NCBI GenBank assembly: GCA_001800285.1
Contig: MGVC01000053.1
Coordinates: forward strand, 1-35,194
From: Elusimicrobia bacterium RIFOXYA2_FULL_39_19
GTDB taxonomy: Bacteria; Elusimicrobiota; Endomicrobiia; CG1-02-37-114; XYA2-FULL-39-19
DNA: 35,194 nucleotides
Reading direction: 5' to 3'
The translations under genes were made by a program, and so were the position numbers. The notes under the pieces are model-generated. The model was not told the DNA's origin. It ran no database searches and saw nothing but the letters and a program-made list of their open reading frames with translations. This document shows, piece after piece, positions 7,221 through 13,218 of the stretch. How positions within the stretch are numbered: position 1 is the first letter of the stretch; every line of letters begins with the position of its first letter.

Positions 7221-7729
7221 AAAGGTGAACTCCCCTAGCCCCTCTTTTACTAAAGAGGGGGATTAAGAAAAGGAAACAAGGGGTTGTTCTCCCCTCTTTT
7301 TCAAAGAGGGGAATAAGGGGAGTTAATTAAATGGATGTATTTAACAGGCAGGACACAAAGGAAAGCAGAAAATCCCTTAGAAAAAACCAAACAGACGCAG
7401 AAAAAATATTGTGGAGCAAATTAAGAAACAAACAATTAAATGGGTATAAGTTTTTCAGACAATACGGTATTGATAAATATATAGTTGATTTTTATTGTCC
7501 AAAATTAAAACTTGCTGTTGAAGTTGATGGCGGCCAGCATTACAACAAGGAAGCAATTGATTATGATAAACGGCGGTCTATATTTCTAGAATCAAAAAGT
7601 ATAAAGACAGTAAGATTTACAAATATTGATATTTTGAAAAATATTCAAGGTGTATTTGTAAAAATCATTGAAGAGATAGCATTAATTAAAGGTGAACTCC
7701 CCTAGCCCCTCTTTTACTAAAGAGGGGGA
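7221..7729 (+). mobile_element. Candidate DUF559 element bounded by 42-bp direct repeats
   Basis: Identical 42-bp sequences (AAAGGTGAACTCCCCTAGCC to AAAGAGGGGGA) lie at 7221-7262 and 7688-7729, in direct orientation around one gene. Each holds a 9-bp hairpin (CCCCTCTTT / AAAGAGGGG). A further hairpin with the same arms is at about 7293-7313, within an outer CTCCCC/GGGGAG pair. The repeats supply the gene's apparent Shine-Dalgarno and its last codons. Repeats of this kind next to DUF559 genes are something I recall from other genomes, but mobility is not demonstrated here. Confidence 0.5.
7331..7705 (+). CDS. DUF559 domain protein (Vsr-like PD-(D/E)XK endonuclease fold)
   Basis: A 124-residue protein of the DUF559 family, related to the very-short-patch-repair endonuclease fold. 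The family pattern is clear: TDAEKILWSKLRNKQLNGYKFF, then IDKYIVDFYCPKLKLAVEVDGGQH (~52-75), where Asp58, Glu69 and Asp71 are the likely metal/catalytic acids, and a C-terminal VRFTNIDIL. AAGGGGAG 11 bases before ATG is part of the flanking repeat. The final residues KGELP and the TAG stop lie in the downstream 42-bp repeat, so the C-terminus is shared with the element. The substrate of this family is not established; nicking of its own hairpin ends is speculation. Confidence 0.85.
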   Translation: MDVFNRQDTKESRKSLRKNQTDAEKILWSKLRNKQLNGYKFFRQYGIDKYIVDFYCPKLKLAVEVDGGQHYNKEAIDYDKRRSIFLESKSIKTVRFTNIDILKNIQGVFVKIIEEIALIKGELP

Positions 7730-7752
7730 GTTAATAAAAGAGGAGAAAGAAA

Positions 7753-8203
7753 ATGAACAAAGAAATTGTAGCAGACAAGAGTTTACTGGCAAAGTGCGGG
7801 CTTTATTGCGGAAGTTGCTGGCAGTAACCGCATTCGTGCCTGCAAGCAGCGTCCTTGGAACAAATGGTAAGAGGGAAAACAAGGACTGCTGGTATCCGAT
7901 AGGAAGGATAGCAGGCGAGCGTATTTGAAACAGAAATGCAAAGGTTGTACGGAAAATGTTAAAGCCACCTGGTGTGCGGTGCGCACGTGTTGCCTGGAAA
8001 ACAAGTACGTTACCTGTGCGGACTGTACAACATTCAGTAATGCCGCGGACTGTAAAAAACTGAATAATTTTATTTCTAAAACGATAAGCTTGTTTACAGG
8101 TTCAGACAGGCCTGCCAGCATTAAGTTAATCAAAGAAAAAGGGTGTGATTATTACTGCAAGGAAATGGCAGATAAGAAAACCCATTGCGTGAAGAAAAGT
8201 TGA
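7753..8203 (+). pseudogene. DUF3795 protein gene split by a ~97-bp insertion
   Basis: DUF3795 proteins are small Cys-rich proteins, probably metal-binding. The first frame (ATG 7753, after GGAG) reads MNKEIVADKSLLAKCGLYCGSC and then stops at 7825. A second frame, from about 7916, reads RAYLKQKCKGCTENVKATWC and continues to KKS at 8203. In the family these two segments are adjacent (CG.CRAYLK..C.GC), so the coding sequence is interrupted after the CGSC motif and shifted in frame by about +1. The second frame has a TTG at 7925 that could start translation but would lack the first Cys motif. Read as an interrupted gene unless the insert is removed from the RNA or bypassed. Confidence 0.8.
7819..7915 (+). 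other. ~97-bp foldable insertion inside the DUF3795 gene
   Basis: Boundaries are set by where DUF3795 similarity stops and resumes, so they may be off by a few bases. Within it GCCTGC (7838-7843) pairs with GCAGGC (7911-7916), enclosing two hairpins: AGCAG+TCCTTG (7845-7857, CG bulge) with CAAGGA+CTGCT (7880-7890), and TATCC (7893-7897) with GGATA (7906-7910). That gives a three-way-junction fold. No obvious target-site duplication was seen. Confidence 0.55.
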
Positions 8204-8281
8204 TAACAAAGATGAGTTTAATTGACAGGTTGATATGTTGATAAGATGATATGATAGGATTTTACCCGCTTTCGCAGAATG

Positions 8282-8446
8282 CCCCGAGTGTAAACTCGGG
8301 GATGAATGCGTTGTAGGGTATCCCCGAAAGCTGCTGATGCAATGCGGCAAAGAGCCGCGAATATTGCAGAAGCGGTTAGCGATAGGGGATGTTTTTCGGC
8401 GGGTTTTGCCGAAAATGAAGCAGATTCTATGGGCGTAAGCCCATAG
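8282..8446. other. Cluster of four perfect hairpins (possible RNA or element remnant)
   Basis: CCCCGAGT-GTAA-ACTCGGGG (8282-8301), GCGGC-AAAGA-GCCGC extended by TGCAAT/ATTGCA (8338-8368), TTTCGGC...GCCGAAA (8394-8414) and CTATGGGC-GTAA-GCCCATAG (8427-8446). The first and last have 8-bp stems and identical GTAA (GNRA-type) loops, followed soon by TGATTCAC. They resemble ends of IS200/IS605-type elements or a structured RNA. No intact transposase or TnpB frame is present. Confidence 0.5.
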
Positions 8447-8450
8447 TGAT

Positions 8451-8484
8451 TCACTTATAAACCTATCAACGTATAATCATATCA
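8451..8484 (-). repeat. 'TTGATAGGTTTATAAG' word repeat after the histidine kinase gene
   Basis: Read on the - strand it begins right at the kinase stop (TAGATAGTTGATATG). ACTTATAAACCTATCAAC is identical to 15550-15567, just beyond the dapA stop. Related words (GACAGGTTGATATGTTGATAAG) start at 8222, just after the DUF3795 frame. Confidence 0.6.
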
Positions 8485-8485
8485 A

Positions 8486-9316
8486 CTATCTATCTATAGG
8501 TAATTTAATTTTAAAGGTTGTGCCTTTGCCCGGCTCACTTTCCACTTCAATAGTGCCGTTATGTTTCTGCACTATCTCATAAACAAGAGAAAGGCCCAGC
8601 CCGGTGCCCTTGCCTACCTCTTTGGTAGTAAAAAATGGTTCAAAGATGTGTTGTTTTATTTTGTCAGGTATGCCCTTACCAGTGTCTGTAACTTCAATTT
8701 CAACATAAGCTCCTGATTTTTTAGCAGAAATACGTATCTCTCCGCCTTCGGGCATGGCATCAATGGCGTTATTGCACAGGTTTATTATCACCTGCTGAAG
8801 TTGATTGCTGTTGGCTGATATTTCCGGTAAATTATTTTCAAGGCTGCGTATAATATCAACATTTTTTATTCTGGCTAAGGTTTCAGATAAAGTTAAAGCG
8901 CCTTCAATAACAGCATTAATATTTGTTTTTTCCATGGTTGTTTTTCCGGTTCTTGAAAATGTAAGCAAGTCGGCAACTAATTTTTTACAGCGATGGGCTT
9001 CTCTTTCTATTGAGGTTACAGGTAAAAAATAAGGGTCCTGTTCTTTTATTGTTTTTGCCATTATCTGAGCAAAGCCCAGTATAACGCCCATGGGATTGTT
9101 TATTTCATGCGCTACACCGCCGGCTAACTGCCCTACAGCAGACATCTTTGCTGACTGCAGCATCAGGGTCTGGGAATTTTCCAGGTCTTTATTTTTCTGA
9201 ATAAGTAAATTGCTCTGCTCTATGGTTGTTTGTTCGTACTCTTTGAGCAATTCTTCAAGAGCAACTATTTTATTAAGCAAAACATCAAAATCTTTTTTGG
9301 TGTATTTTTGTTCCAT
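8486..9316 (-). CDS. Cytoplasmic sensor histidine kinase (NtrB/ZraS-like transmitter)
   Basis: A 276-residue kinase without membrane segments. An N-terminal coiled coil (~10-55) leads to the H-box with phospho-acceptor His70 ([10 protein letters not shown]). The catalytic domain has Asn182/183 (NLCNNAID), G1 DTGKGIP (211-217), F-box FEPFFTTK (225-232) and G2 GTGLGLSL (237-244). There is no input domain of its own. The upstream gene, 11 bases away, encodes a likely sensory protein, so the two probably act as a split sensor kinase. No response regulator is adjacent; the nearest receiver domain in the window is the one fused to the PilB-type ATPase. AAGGAC precedes the ATG. Confidence 0.9.
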   Translation of the reverse strand: MEQKYTKKDFDVLLNKIVALEELLKEYEQTTIEQSNLLIQKNKDLENSQTLMLQSAKMSAVGQLAGGVAHEINNPMGVILGFAQIMAKTIKEQDPYFLPVTSIEREAHRCKKLVADLLTFSRTGKTTMEKTNINAVIEGALTLSETLARIKNVDIIRSLENNLPEISANSNQLQQVIINLCNNAIDAMPEGGEIRISAKKSGAYVEIEVTDTGKGIPDKIKQHIFEPFFTTKEVGKGTGLGLSLVYEIVQKHNGTIEVESEPGKGTTFKIKLPIDR

Positions 9317-9327
9317 GATTACAGTCC

Positions 9328-10056
9328 TTATTGATTAGAAAACACGTTGTATTCTAATGGGAGTATGGAAAGTTTTACATCTAAAGACAGGGTTTTGAAA
9401 AGCCCTGCCAATTCTTTGTCTATTTTAGTTTTTGAAAATATTATTATTACATAAAAACTGCCGGAAGGTAAAATTCCGCCGAAACCTATGACTGATTTGA
9501 CGCCGTAAGGTATAACAAAGTTATCTTTTGCAGGTATTAACGGGCTTGTAACCGCATCCGGCACACAAAATACATTATATTTTATTTTTTGAATATCCAG
9601 AATAATTTCCGGTGACGGATTTACAATCTGGTTTATTTCCAGGCCTAATTGAGTGATTAAATTGGAAATCATGGGAAATTCAAGCACAAACTTTTCGCTT
9701 ACTAAAGGAATTGCCTTATGCGAAACAGAGTTTGCCCTTGAGAGCCAGTCCGGGTTTTCACCGGCAGTAGCCAGCAAGGTAAGGCACTTCATATTTTGGG
9801 CTTCCGGTTCTTTTTTTATAATGGACCTGGCAGAAAGCTGAAGCCCTTGGTTAAGTTCGTTATAGGGATGTGTTTTAAAAAACCGCACTAAGGCAATTTC
9901 GTTTGAGCCTGTAATTGGGTCTTTAAAGTTGTTATAAAAATAGTTTATCACAGTACCCGCCGCCTCTTCCATGCTGGAGGCGTTGTTTCCAAAACCTCTC
10001 AAAGCAATGCCCGTTTCCGTCATTTCTTTAAGTGTAAAATTATTAAAGCTGTACAT
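9328..10056 (-). CDS. Uncharacterised soluble sensor-like protein paired with the kinase
   Basis: A 242-residue soluble protein. It has the conserved-looking segments NEIALVRFFKTHPYNEL, CLTLLATAGENPDWLSRANSVSHKAIPL, FPMISNLITQLGLEI and FVIPYGVKSVIGFGGILPSGSFYVIIIFS. I recall this pattern in proteins next to, or fused to, histidine kinases in cyanobacteria and other phyla, with a GAF-like C-terminal part (~150-235), but cannot name a family with certainty. GGGAG lies before the ATG. It sits immediately upstream of the kinase on the same strand, so it probably supplies the input domain. The ligand is unknown. Confidence 0.65.
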   Translation of the reverse strand: MYSFNNFTLKEMTETGIALRGFGNNASSMEEAAGTVINYFYNNFKDPITGSNEIALVRFFKTHPYNELNQGLQLSARSIIKKEPEAQNMKCLTLLATAGENPDWLSRANSVSHKAIPLVSEKFVLEFPMISNLITQLGLEINQIVNPSPEIILDIQKIKYNVFCVPDAVTSPLIPAKDNFVIPYGVKSVIGFGGILPSGSFYVIIIFSKTKIDKELAGLFKTLSLDVKLSILPLEYNVFSNQ

Positions 10057-10082
10057 TGGTTTTCTCCCTTATTAAAAAATGC

Positions 10083-10748
10083 TTATTGTGTTAAAGCGCT
10101 GAAATCTACATGAACTGTTAATTGGTTTTCGCTGAATTCATTTGGCAGGGGAGGGAAGGGTTGGGCATATTCTACAGCCCGCAGGGCAATGTGGTCATAA
10201 TAATTATCGCCGGAGCTTTTTTCTATTTCCAGGCTTCCCAGAGAGCCGTCTCTTTGTATGGAAAATCTTATAATACTGCTTCTTTTCATATTGGATGAAA
10301 CTTCGGTCCACTGCGAGAAAATGCGGTCCCTGACCGTTGAGAGGTACCATTTGTAGGGAAAGTTTGATACAGAGATTCCGCCACCGCCCTGGCCTAACGG
10401 CAGTCCTGCTGCAGCGGCAGAAGTATTAGCGGGGTTATTGGATTGGGTGGTTTTGGATGTGTTTTCTTCTTTGTTAACTTTTTTTATTTCTTCTTTTACT
10501 TTTGTTTTGTCTTTTGAATTTTTCTTTATCAAGAGGTCTTCCGGGTTGGTTTTGGGGATGGTTATTACTTTGCTCTCCCTGGTTTTTTCATTGGGCAGGG
10601 AGGCCTCGGAGCTGCTGCCGGAACTGCCTATAAAATCTACACCGTAATACATAGATACATCAATATGTTTATTAAAAAACAATGAACCGAAAATCAGCAG
10701 AATTATTGCAGTATGAAACCCGGTTGAGTAAAAAAGGTATTTAGCCAT
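10083..10748 (-). CDS. TonB/TolA-type energy transducer
   Basis: A 221-residue protein with one N-terminal membrane anchor (~9-25, HTAIILLIFGSLFF), a periplasmic linker rich in Lys/Glu/Thr/Asn (~70-110), a Gly-rich stretch and a C-terminal TonB-like domain (~130-221: YLSTVRDRIFSQWTE, then RFSIQRDGSLGSLEIEKSSG and ALRAVEYAQPFPPLP). It would carry proton-motive force from ExbB/ExbD to an outer-membrane partner. Its position after exbB and exbD supports this. TonB and TolA C-domains are hard to separate by eye, so either the TonB-ExbBD or Tol-like reading is possible; no tolB, pal or receptor gene is here. No Shine-Dalgarno is seen, and a word repeat lies just upstream. Confidence 0.8.
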   Translation of the reverse strand: MAKYLFYSTGFHTAIILLIFGSLFFNKHIDVSMYYGVDFIGSSGSSSEASLPNEKTRESKVITIPKTNPEDLLIKKNSKDKTKVKEEIKKVNKEENTSKTTQSNNPANTSAAAAGLPLGQGGGGISVSNFPYKWYLSTVRDRIFSQWTEVSSNMKRSSIIRFSIQRDGSLGSLEIEKSSGDNYYDHIALRAVEYAQPFPPLPNEFSENQLTVHVDFSALTQ

Positions 10749-10756
10749 AGTTTTTA

Positions 10757-10872
10757 AATTCAGTAAACGGCAGTATACTTCAGCGATGAGGTTTACTGCA
10801 GTAAAGACTTTACTGCCTTATACTTCATCGCTTCATCGCTGCCTTTTACTGCTTTCGAGCTTCATCACTGCT
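10757..10872. repeat. 'GCAGTAAA / TTCATCGCT' word-repeat tract, exbD-tonB junction
   Basis: A dense mix of CAGTAAAC, TATACTTC, GCGATGAG and TTTACTGC words forming imperfect inverted repeats. 10782-10810 recurs inverted at 12672-12700 (28 of 29 identical), and 10839-10872 inverted at 3304-3337. The tract overlaps the exbD stop codon. Confidence 0.75.
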
Positions 10873-11287
10873 TTTCACTGCTTTTCACTGCCACTCCCAG
10901 CTTATTGGCGCCGGCTTTTTTGGCTATATCCATTACATAAACCACATAATCAAAAGGTGTTTCTTTATCAGCCTGTATAAGTACGGAATTTTTGCCTGAG
11001 TTTGAAAGGTAGGCCACCAGCGTGCTTTCCAGGGATTCTTTGGAAATGGTTCTTCCTTTTAAAAGGATAGTGCCGTCTTTTTCTATCTGCACTTCCAGTA
11101 CCTGTTCGCTGGAAGGCACAGAGGTGGATGCTTTAGGCAGGTTAACTCTTAGTACCGATTGCACTAAAATTGGTGTGATTACCATAAATATGATTAACAG
11201 TACCAATGCAATATCAATAAACGGAATCATGTTTATTTCTGCAAACGGTGCGTATTTTTCATCAATAGTATGGTATTGTTTTTTCAT
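10865..11287 (-). CDS. exbD: ExbD/TolR-type biopolymer transport protein
   Basis: A 140-residue inner-membrane protein with one transmembrane helix (~21-42). Asp25 in FIDIALVLLIIFMVITP is the conserved proton-translocating residue. The rest is a periplasmic ExbD/TolR domain. It forms the stator with ExbB and energises the TonB-like protein encoded next. The last codons (KSSEKQ) and the TGA stop are built from the repeated word TTCACTGCTTTTCACTG, so the extreme C-terminus appears to come from the repeat. TolR is the alternative name; without tol genes nearby ExbD is preferred. Confidence 0.9.
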   Translation of the reverse strand: MKKQYHTIDEKYAPFAEINMIPFIDIALVLLIIFMVITPILVQSVLRVNLPKASTSVPSSEQVLEVQIEKDGTILLKGRTISKESLESTLVAYLSNSGKNSVLIQADKETPFDYVVYVMDIAKKAGANKLGVAVKSSEKQ

Positions 11288-11297
11288 AAATTATATT

Positions 11298-11391
11298 CTT
11301 TTTACTGTAGTAATGATTTTACTGCCTTATGCTACATCGCTGAATTTTACCGTAGTTTACTGCTTTTGTACTCCATCGCTGCCTTTATTCT
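11298..11391. repeat. 'GCAGTAAA / CATCGCT' word-repeat tract, exbB-exbD junction
   Basis: Words TTTACTG, CTTATGCTACATCGCTG and CTCCATCGCTGCCTTTA of the same family. The exbB stop (TAA at 11385-11387, read on the - strand) starts the word TAAAGGCAG. Confidence 0.65.
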
Positions 11392-12002
11392 TCCAGCTTA
11401 TCAATCAGGTCTTCACCGTTAACTTCCAGTGATGTGGCAATGGTTTTAATTCTGTTAATATAAAAGTTATAGGCTACAACAGCCGGAATAGCTACAAATA
11501 AACCCAGCGCCGTGTTTACCAGCGCTTCAGATATACCGCTTGCCACTACTCCCGGGCCGGCAGAGCTGGTCATGCTAAGCGCTCTGAATGCTTTTATAAT
11601 TCCAACCACCGTGCCAAATAAACCAATAAATGGGGTAATGCTGCCTACGGTACCTAAAAACACAAGGTTTTTATTCAGGTCTTCCAGCTCCAGGCGTATG
11701 GTGCGAAACATCATTCTTTCCATATCTTCGGATTTTTTGGAATGGGTTTTTAGTATTTCGGTATAAAGCCGGGCAATGGAATTGTGGTATTTTGAACAAA
11801 CTGTTAAAGCCTCAGGGAATTTTTTCTGATCTGAAAGAGCCTGCACTTTTTGTTCCAGAGCAGGGCTGAATTTTGTGCTTTTTTTAAATCTCAGCCAGCG
11901 TTCCAGGATAATAGCCCAGGATGCAATAGACAAAATTAGCAGTACGCTGACAATGGGCCAGCTTTGGATAAATATTTGTTTTAACGTAAATGAATTAAAC
12001 AT
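11385..12002 (-). CDS. exbB: ExbB/TolQ/MotA-type proton channel protein
   Basis: A 205-residue inner-membrane protein with three transmembrane helices: ~13-32, then a pair in the C-terminal half containing LGTVGSITPFIGLFGTVVGIIKAF and ISEALVNTALGLFVAIPAVVAYNFY. These two segments are diagnostic of the ExbB/TolQ/MotA family. The frame is open 32 codons further upstream, but ATG at 12002 has GGAG eight bases before it and gives the normal length. It is followed by exbD and the TonB-like gene with short repeat-filled gaps, suggesting one transcript. Confidence 0.9.
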   Translation of the reverse strand: MFNSFTLKQIFIQSWPIVSVLLILSIASWAIILERWLRFKKSTKFSPALEQKVQALSDQKKFPEALTVCSKYHNSIARLYTEILKTHSKKSEDMERMMFRTIRLELEDLNKNLVFLGTVGSITPFIGLFGTVVGIIKAFRALSMTSSAGPGVVASGISEALVNTALGLFVAIPAVVAYNFYINRIKTIATSLEVNGEDLIDKLEE

Positions 12003-12047
12003 TTCTTTTTCTCCTGTGTTTTTTCTTTGTGAAATCAAGCATATTGT

Positions 12048-12101
12048 TGTAGTTGCAAAGCTTGCTTTGCTCATTATCTGACGAGCAAGCTCGTCCACTA
12101 C
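12048..12101. repeat. Double-hairpin REP-like element
   Basis: GTAGTT...ACTAC ends enclose two 7-bp hairpins: GCAAAGC-TT-GCTTTGC (12055-12070) and GACGAGC-AA-GCTCGTC (12080-12095). It lies four bases beyond the HIT gene stop, between that gene and exbB. Confidence 0.7.
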
Positions 12102-12105
12102 GAAC

Positions 12106-12603
12106 TTATTTTCTTAATCTATGTTCTTGTTTAAGCGTTTTCTTAAGGCGTTTATACGCGCCTTCAATAGTTTCCGGTATAAATTTTATATTGCAGGCAG
12201 TAGTAGTAAAACTGGCATCCCCTACCCAGCGCGGTACGATATGCAAATGCAGATGCCCGGCTATGCCTGCGCCTGCAGCTTTTCCAATATTCATTCCCAT
12301 ATTAAAACCTTGCGGTTTTGCAGTTTTTGTAAGTATTTTTACCGACAGCTGCGCCAGCTCCATCATTTCTGAAAGTTCCTGCGGGGTAAGTTTATCAAAT
12401 TTGTTCAGGTGGCGGTTTGGTACTACCAGTAAATGGCCGTTGGAGTAGGGATAGAGGTTCATGACAATAAACGCAGTCTTCCCGCGGTAAAGCACGAAAT
12501 TTTTTGCATCATCTTTTGATTTTAAATGATTGCAGAAAATGCAGTCTTTGCCTTTTTTACCTGCCACAAAATTCATTCTCCAGGGTGTGTAAATAATGTC
12601 CAT
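12106..12603 (-). CDS. HIT family hydrolase (Ap4A phosphorylase/hydrolase-like)
   Basis: A 165-residue soluble HIT protein that acts on nucleotide phosphates. The histidine triad is His117-x-His119-x-His121 (GHLHLHIVPRW). N-terminal TPWRMNFV and the CIFC pair (21-24, probably zinc) mark the subgroup annotated as diadenosine tetraphosphate phosphorylase/hydrolase-like rather than short HINT proteins. No Shine-Dalgarno is clear. The true substrate cannot be read from sequence. Confidence 0.88.
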   Translation of the reverse strand: MDIIYTPWRMNFVAGKKGKDCIFCNHLKSKDDAKNFVLYRGKTAFIVMNLYPYSNGHLLVVPNRHLNKFDKLTPQELSEMMELAQLSVKILTKTAKPQGFNMGMNIGKAAGAGIAGHLHLHIVPRWVGDASFTTTACNIKFIPETIEGAYKRLKKTLKQEHRLRK

Positions 12604-12629
12604 GTTTTTAGAAAGTACAGAAACCTAAA

Positions 12630-12806
12630 AATTAGCGATGAAGCTAATGTCAGCGATGAAGCGATGAAGTAAAGTCTTAACTGCAGTAAACCTCATCGCT
12701 AGTTCTTGGTTTTTCTTCCGCTGACTTACGTTTAATCGTTGCAATTCAATAAATTCTACTGTTTTTCTACTGCCTTACACTTCATCGCTGAAGTATACTG
12801 CAGTTT
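12630..12806. repeat. Long 'GCGATGAAG / GCAGTAAAC' word-repeat tract, folK-HIT junction
   Basis: Several runs of GCGATGAAG, AAGTCTTAACTGCAG and TTCATCGCTGAAGTATACTGCAG. 12672-12700 is an inverted copy of 10782-10810. The folK stop codon (TAA at 12805-12807) sits in GAGTAAACTGCAG, the first word of the tract. Confidence 0.7.
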
Positions 12807-13218
12807 ACTCTATCTCTTGATTCTTCAGTTCTTCCAGGGGTTTTATTACAAAATCCCTGTTTTTCATTTCAGGGTGCGGAATTGTAAGAGTTTTTGTTTT
12901 GAGTTTTTTGTTTCCGTATGTAAGTATATCCAGGTCTATCAGGCGCGGGCCCCACTTAAAAGTTTTTTTCCTGCCAATTTTCTTTTCTATTTCTTTAAGA
13001 ACTTTCAAAAGGGCCAGCGGCTGCAATTCTGTTTCTATTTCCAGCACGGCATTTAAAAAATCCGGCTGGTTTTTATAGCCCCAGGCCTTGGTTTTTATTG
13101 ATGAAGAAGTACTGTTAATAACTATATCGTTACGGTTATTTAAAAGCTCATACGCTTTTATAATATTTTTCCGTTTATTGCCTAAGTTTGTGCCGATGCC
13201 TATATAAGCTTTTACCAT
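12805..13218 (-). CDS. folK: 2-amino-4-hydroxy-6-hydroxymethyldihydropteridine pyrophosphokinase
   Basis: Transfers pyrophosphate from ATP to 6-hydroxymethyl-dihydropterin in folate synthesis. The 137 residues start with MVKAYIGIGTNLGNK and carry the signature WGPRLIDLDIL (~88-98) plus the IPHPEMKNRDFVIKPL segment, both typical of HPPK. The length is slightly short (E. coli 159) but the domain is complete. Its start overlaps the end of the dapL-type gene by 7 bases (ATGGTAA), so translation is probably coupled. Confidence 0.92.
   Translation of the reverse strand: MVKAYIGIGTNLGNKRKNIIKAYELLNNRNDIVINSTSSSIKTKAWGYKNQPDFLNAVLEIETELQPLALLKVLKEIEKKIGRKKTFKWGPRLIDLDILTYGNKKLKTKTLTIPHPEMKNRDFVIKPLEELKNQEIE

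Noticed and set aside
7819-7915. Group I or group II intron in the DUF3795 gene
   Set aside because: The insert is far too short and lacks recognisable intron core motifs; described only as a foldable insertion.
8270-8448. TnpB-like zinc-ribbon remnant (CPECK and a NIAEA-type tail in two frames)
   Set aside because: Only a few residues match, in different frames, and the CPECK codons coincide with a perfect hairpin; not enough to call a transposase remnant.
12003-12098. N-terminal extension of ExbB
   Set aside because: The internal ATG at 12002 has a GGAG ribosome site and gives the family length; the extension is partly encoded by the double-hairpin repeat.
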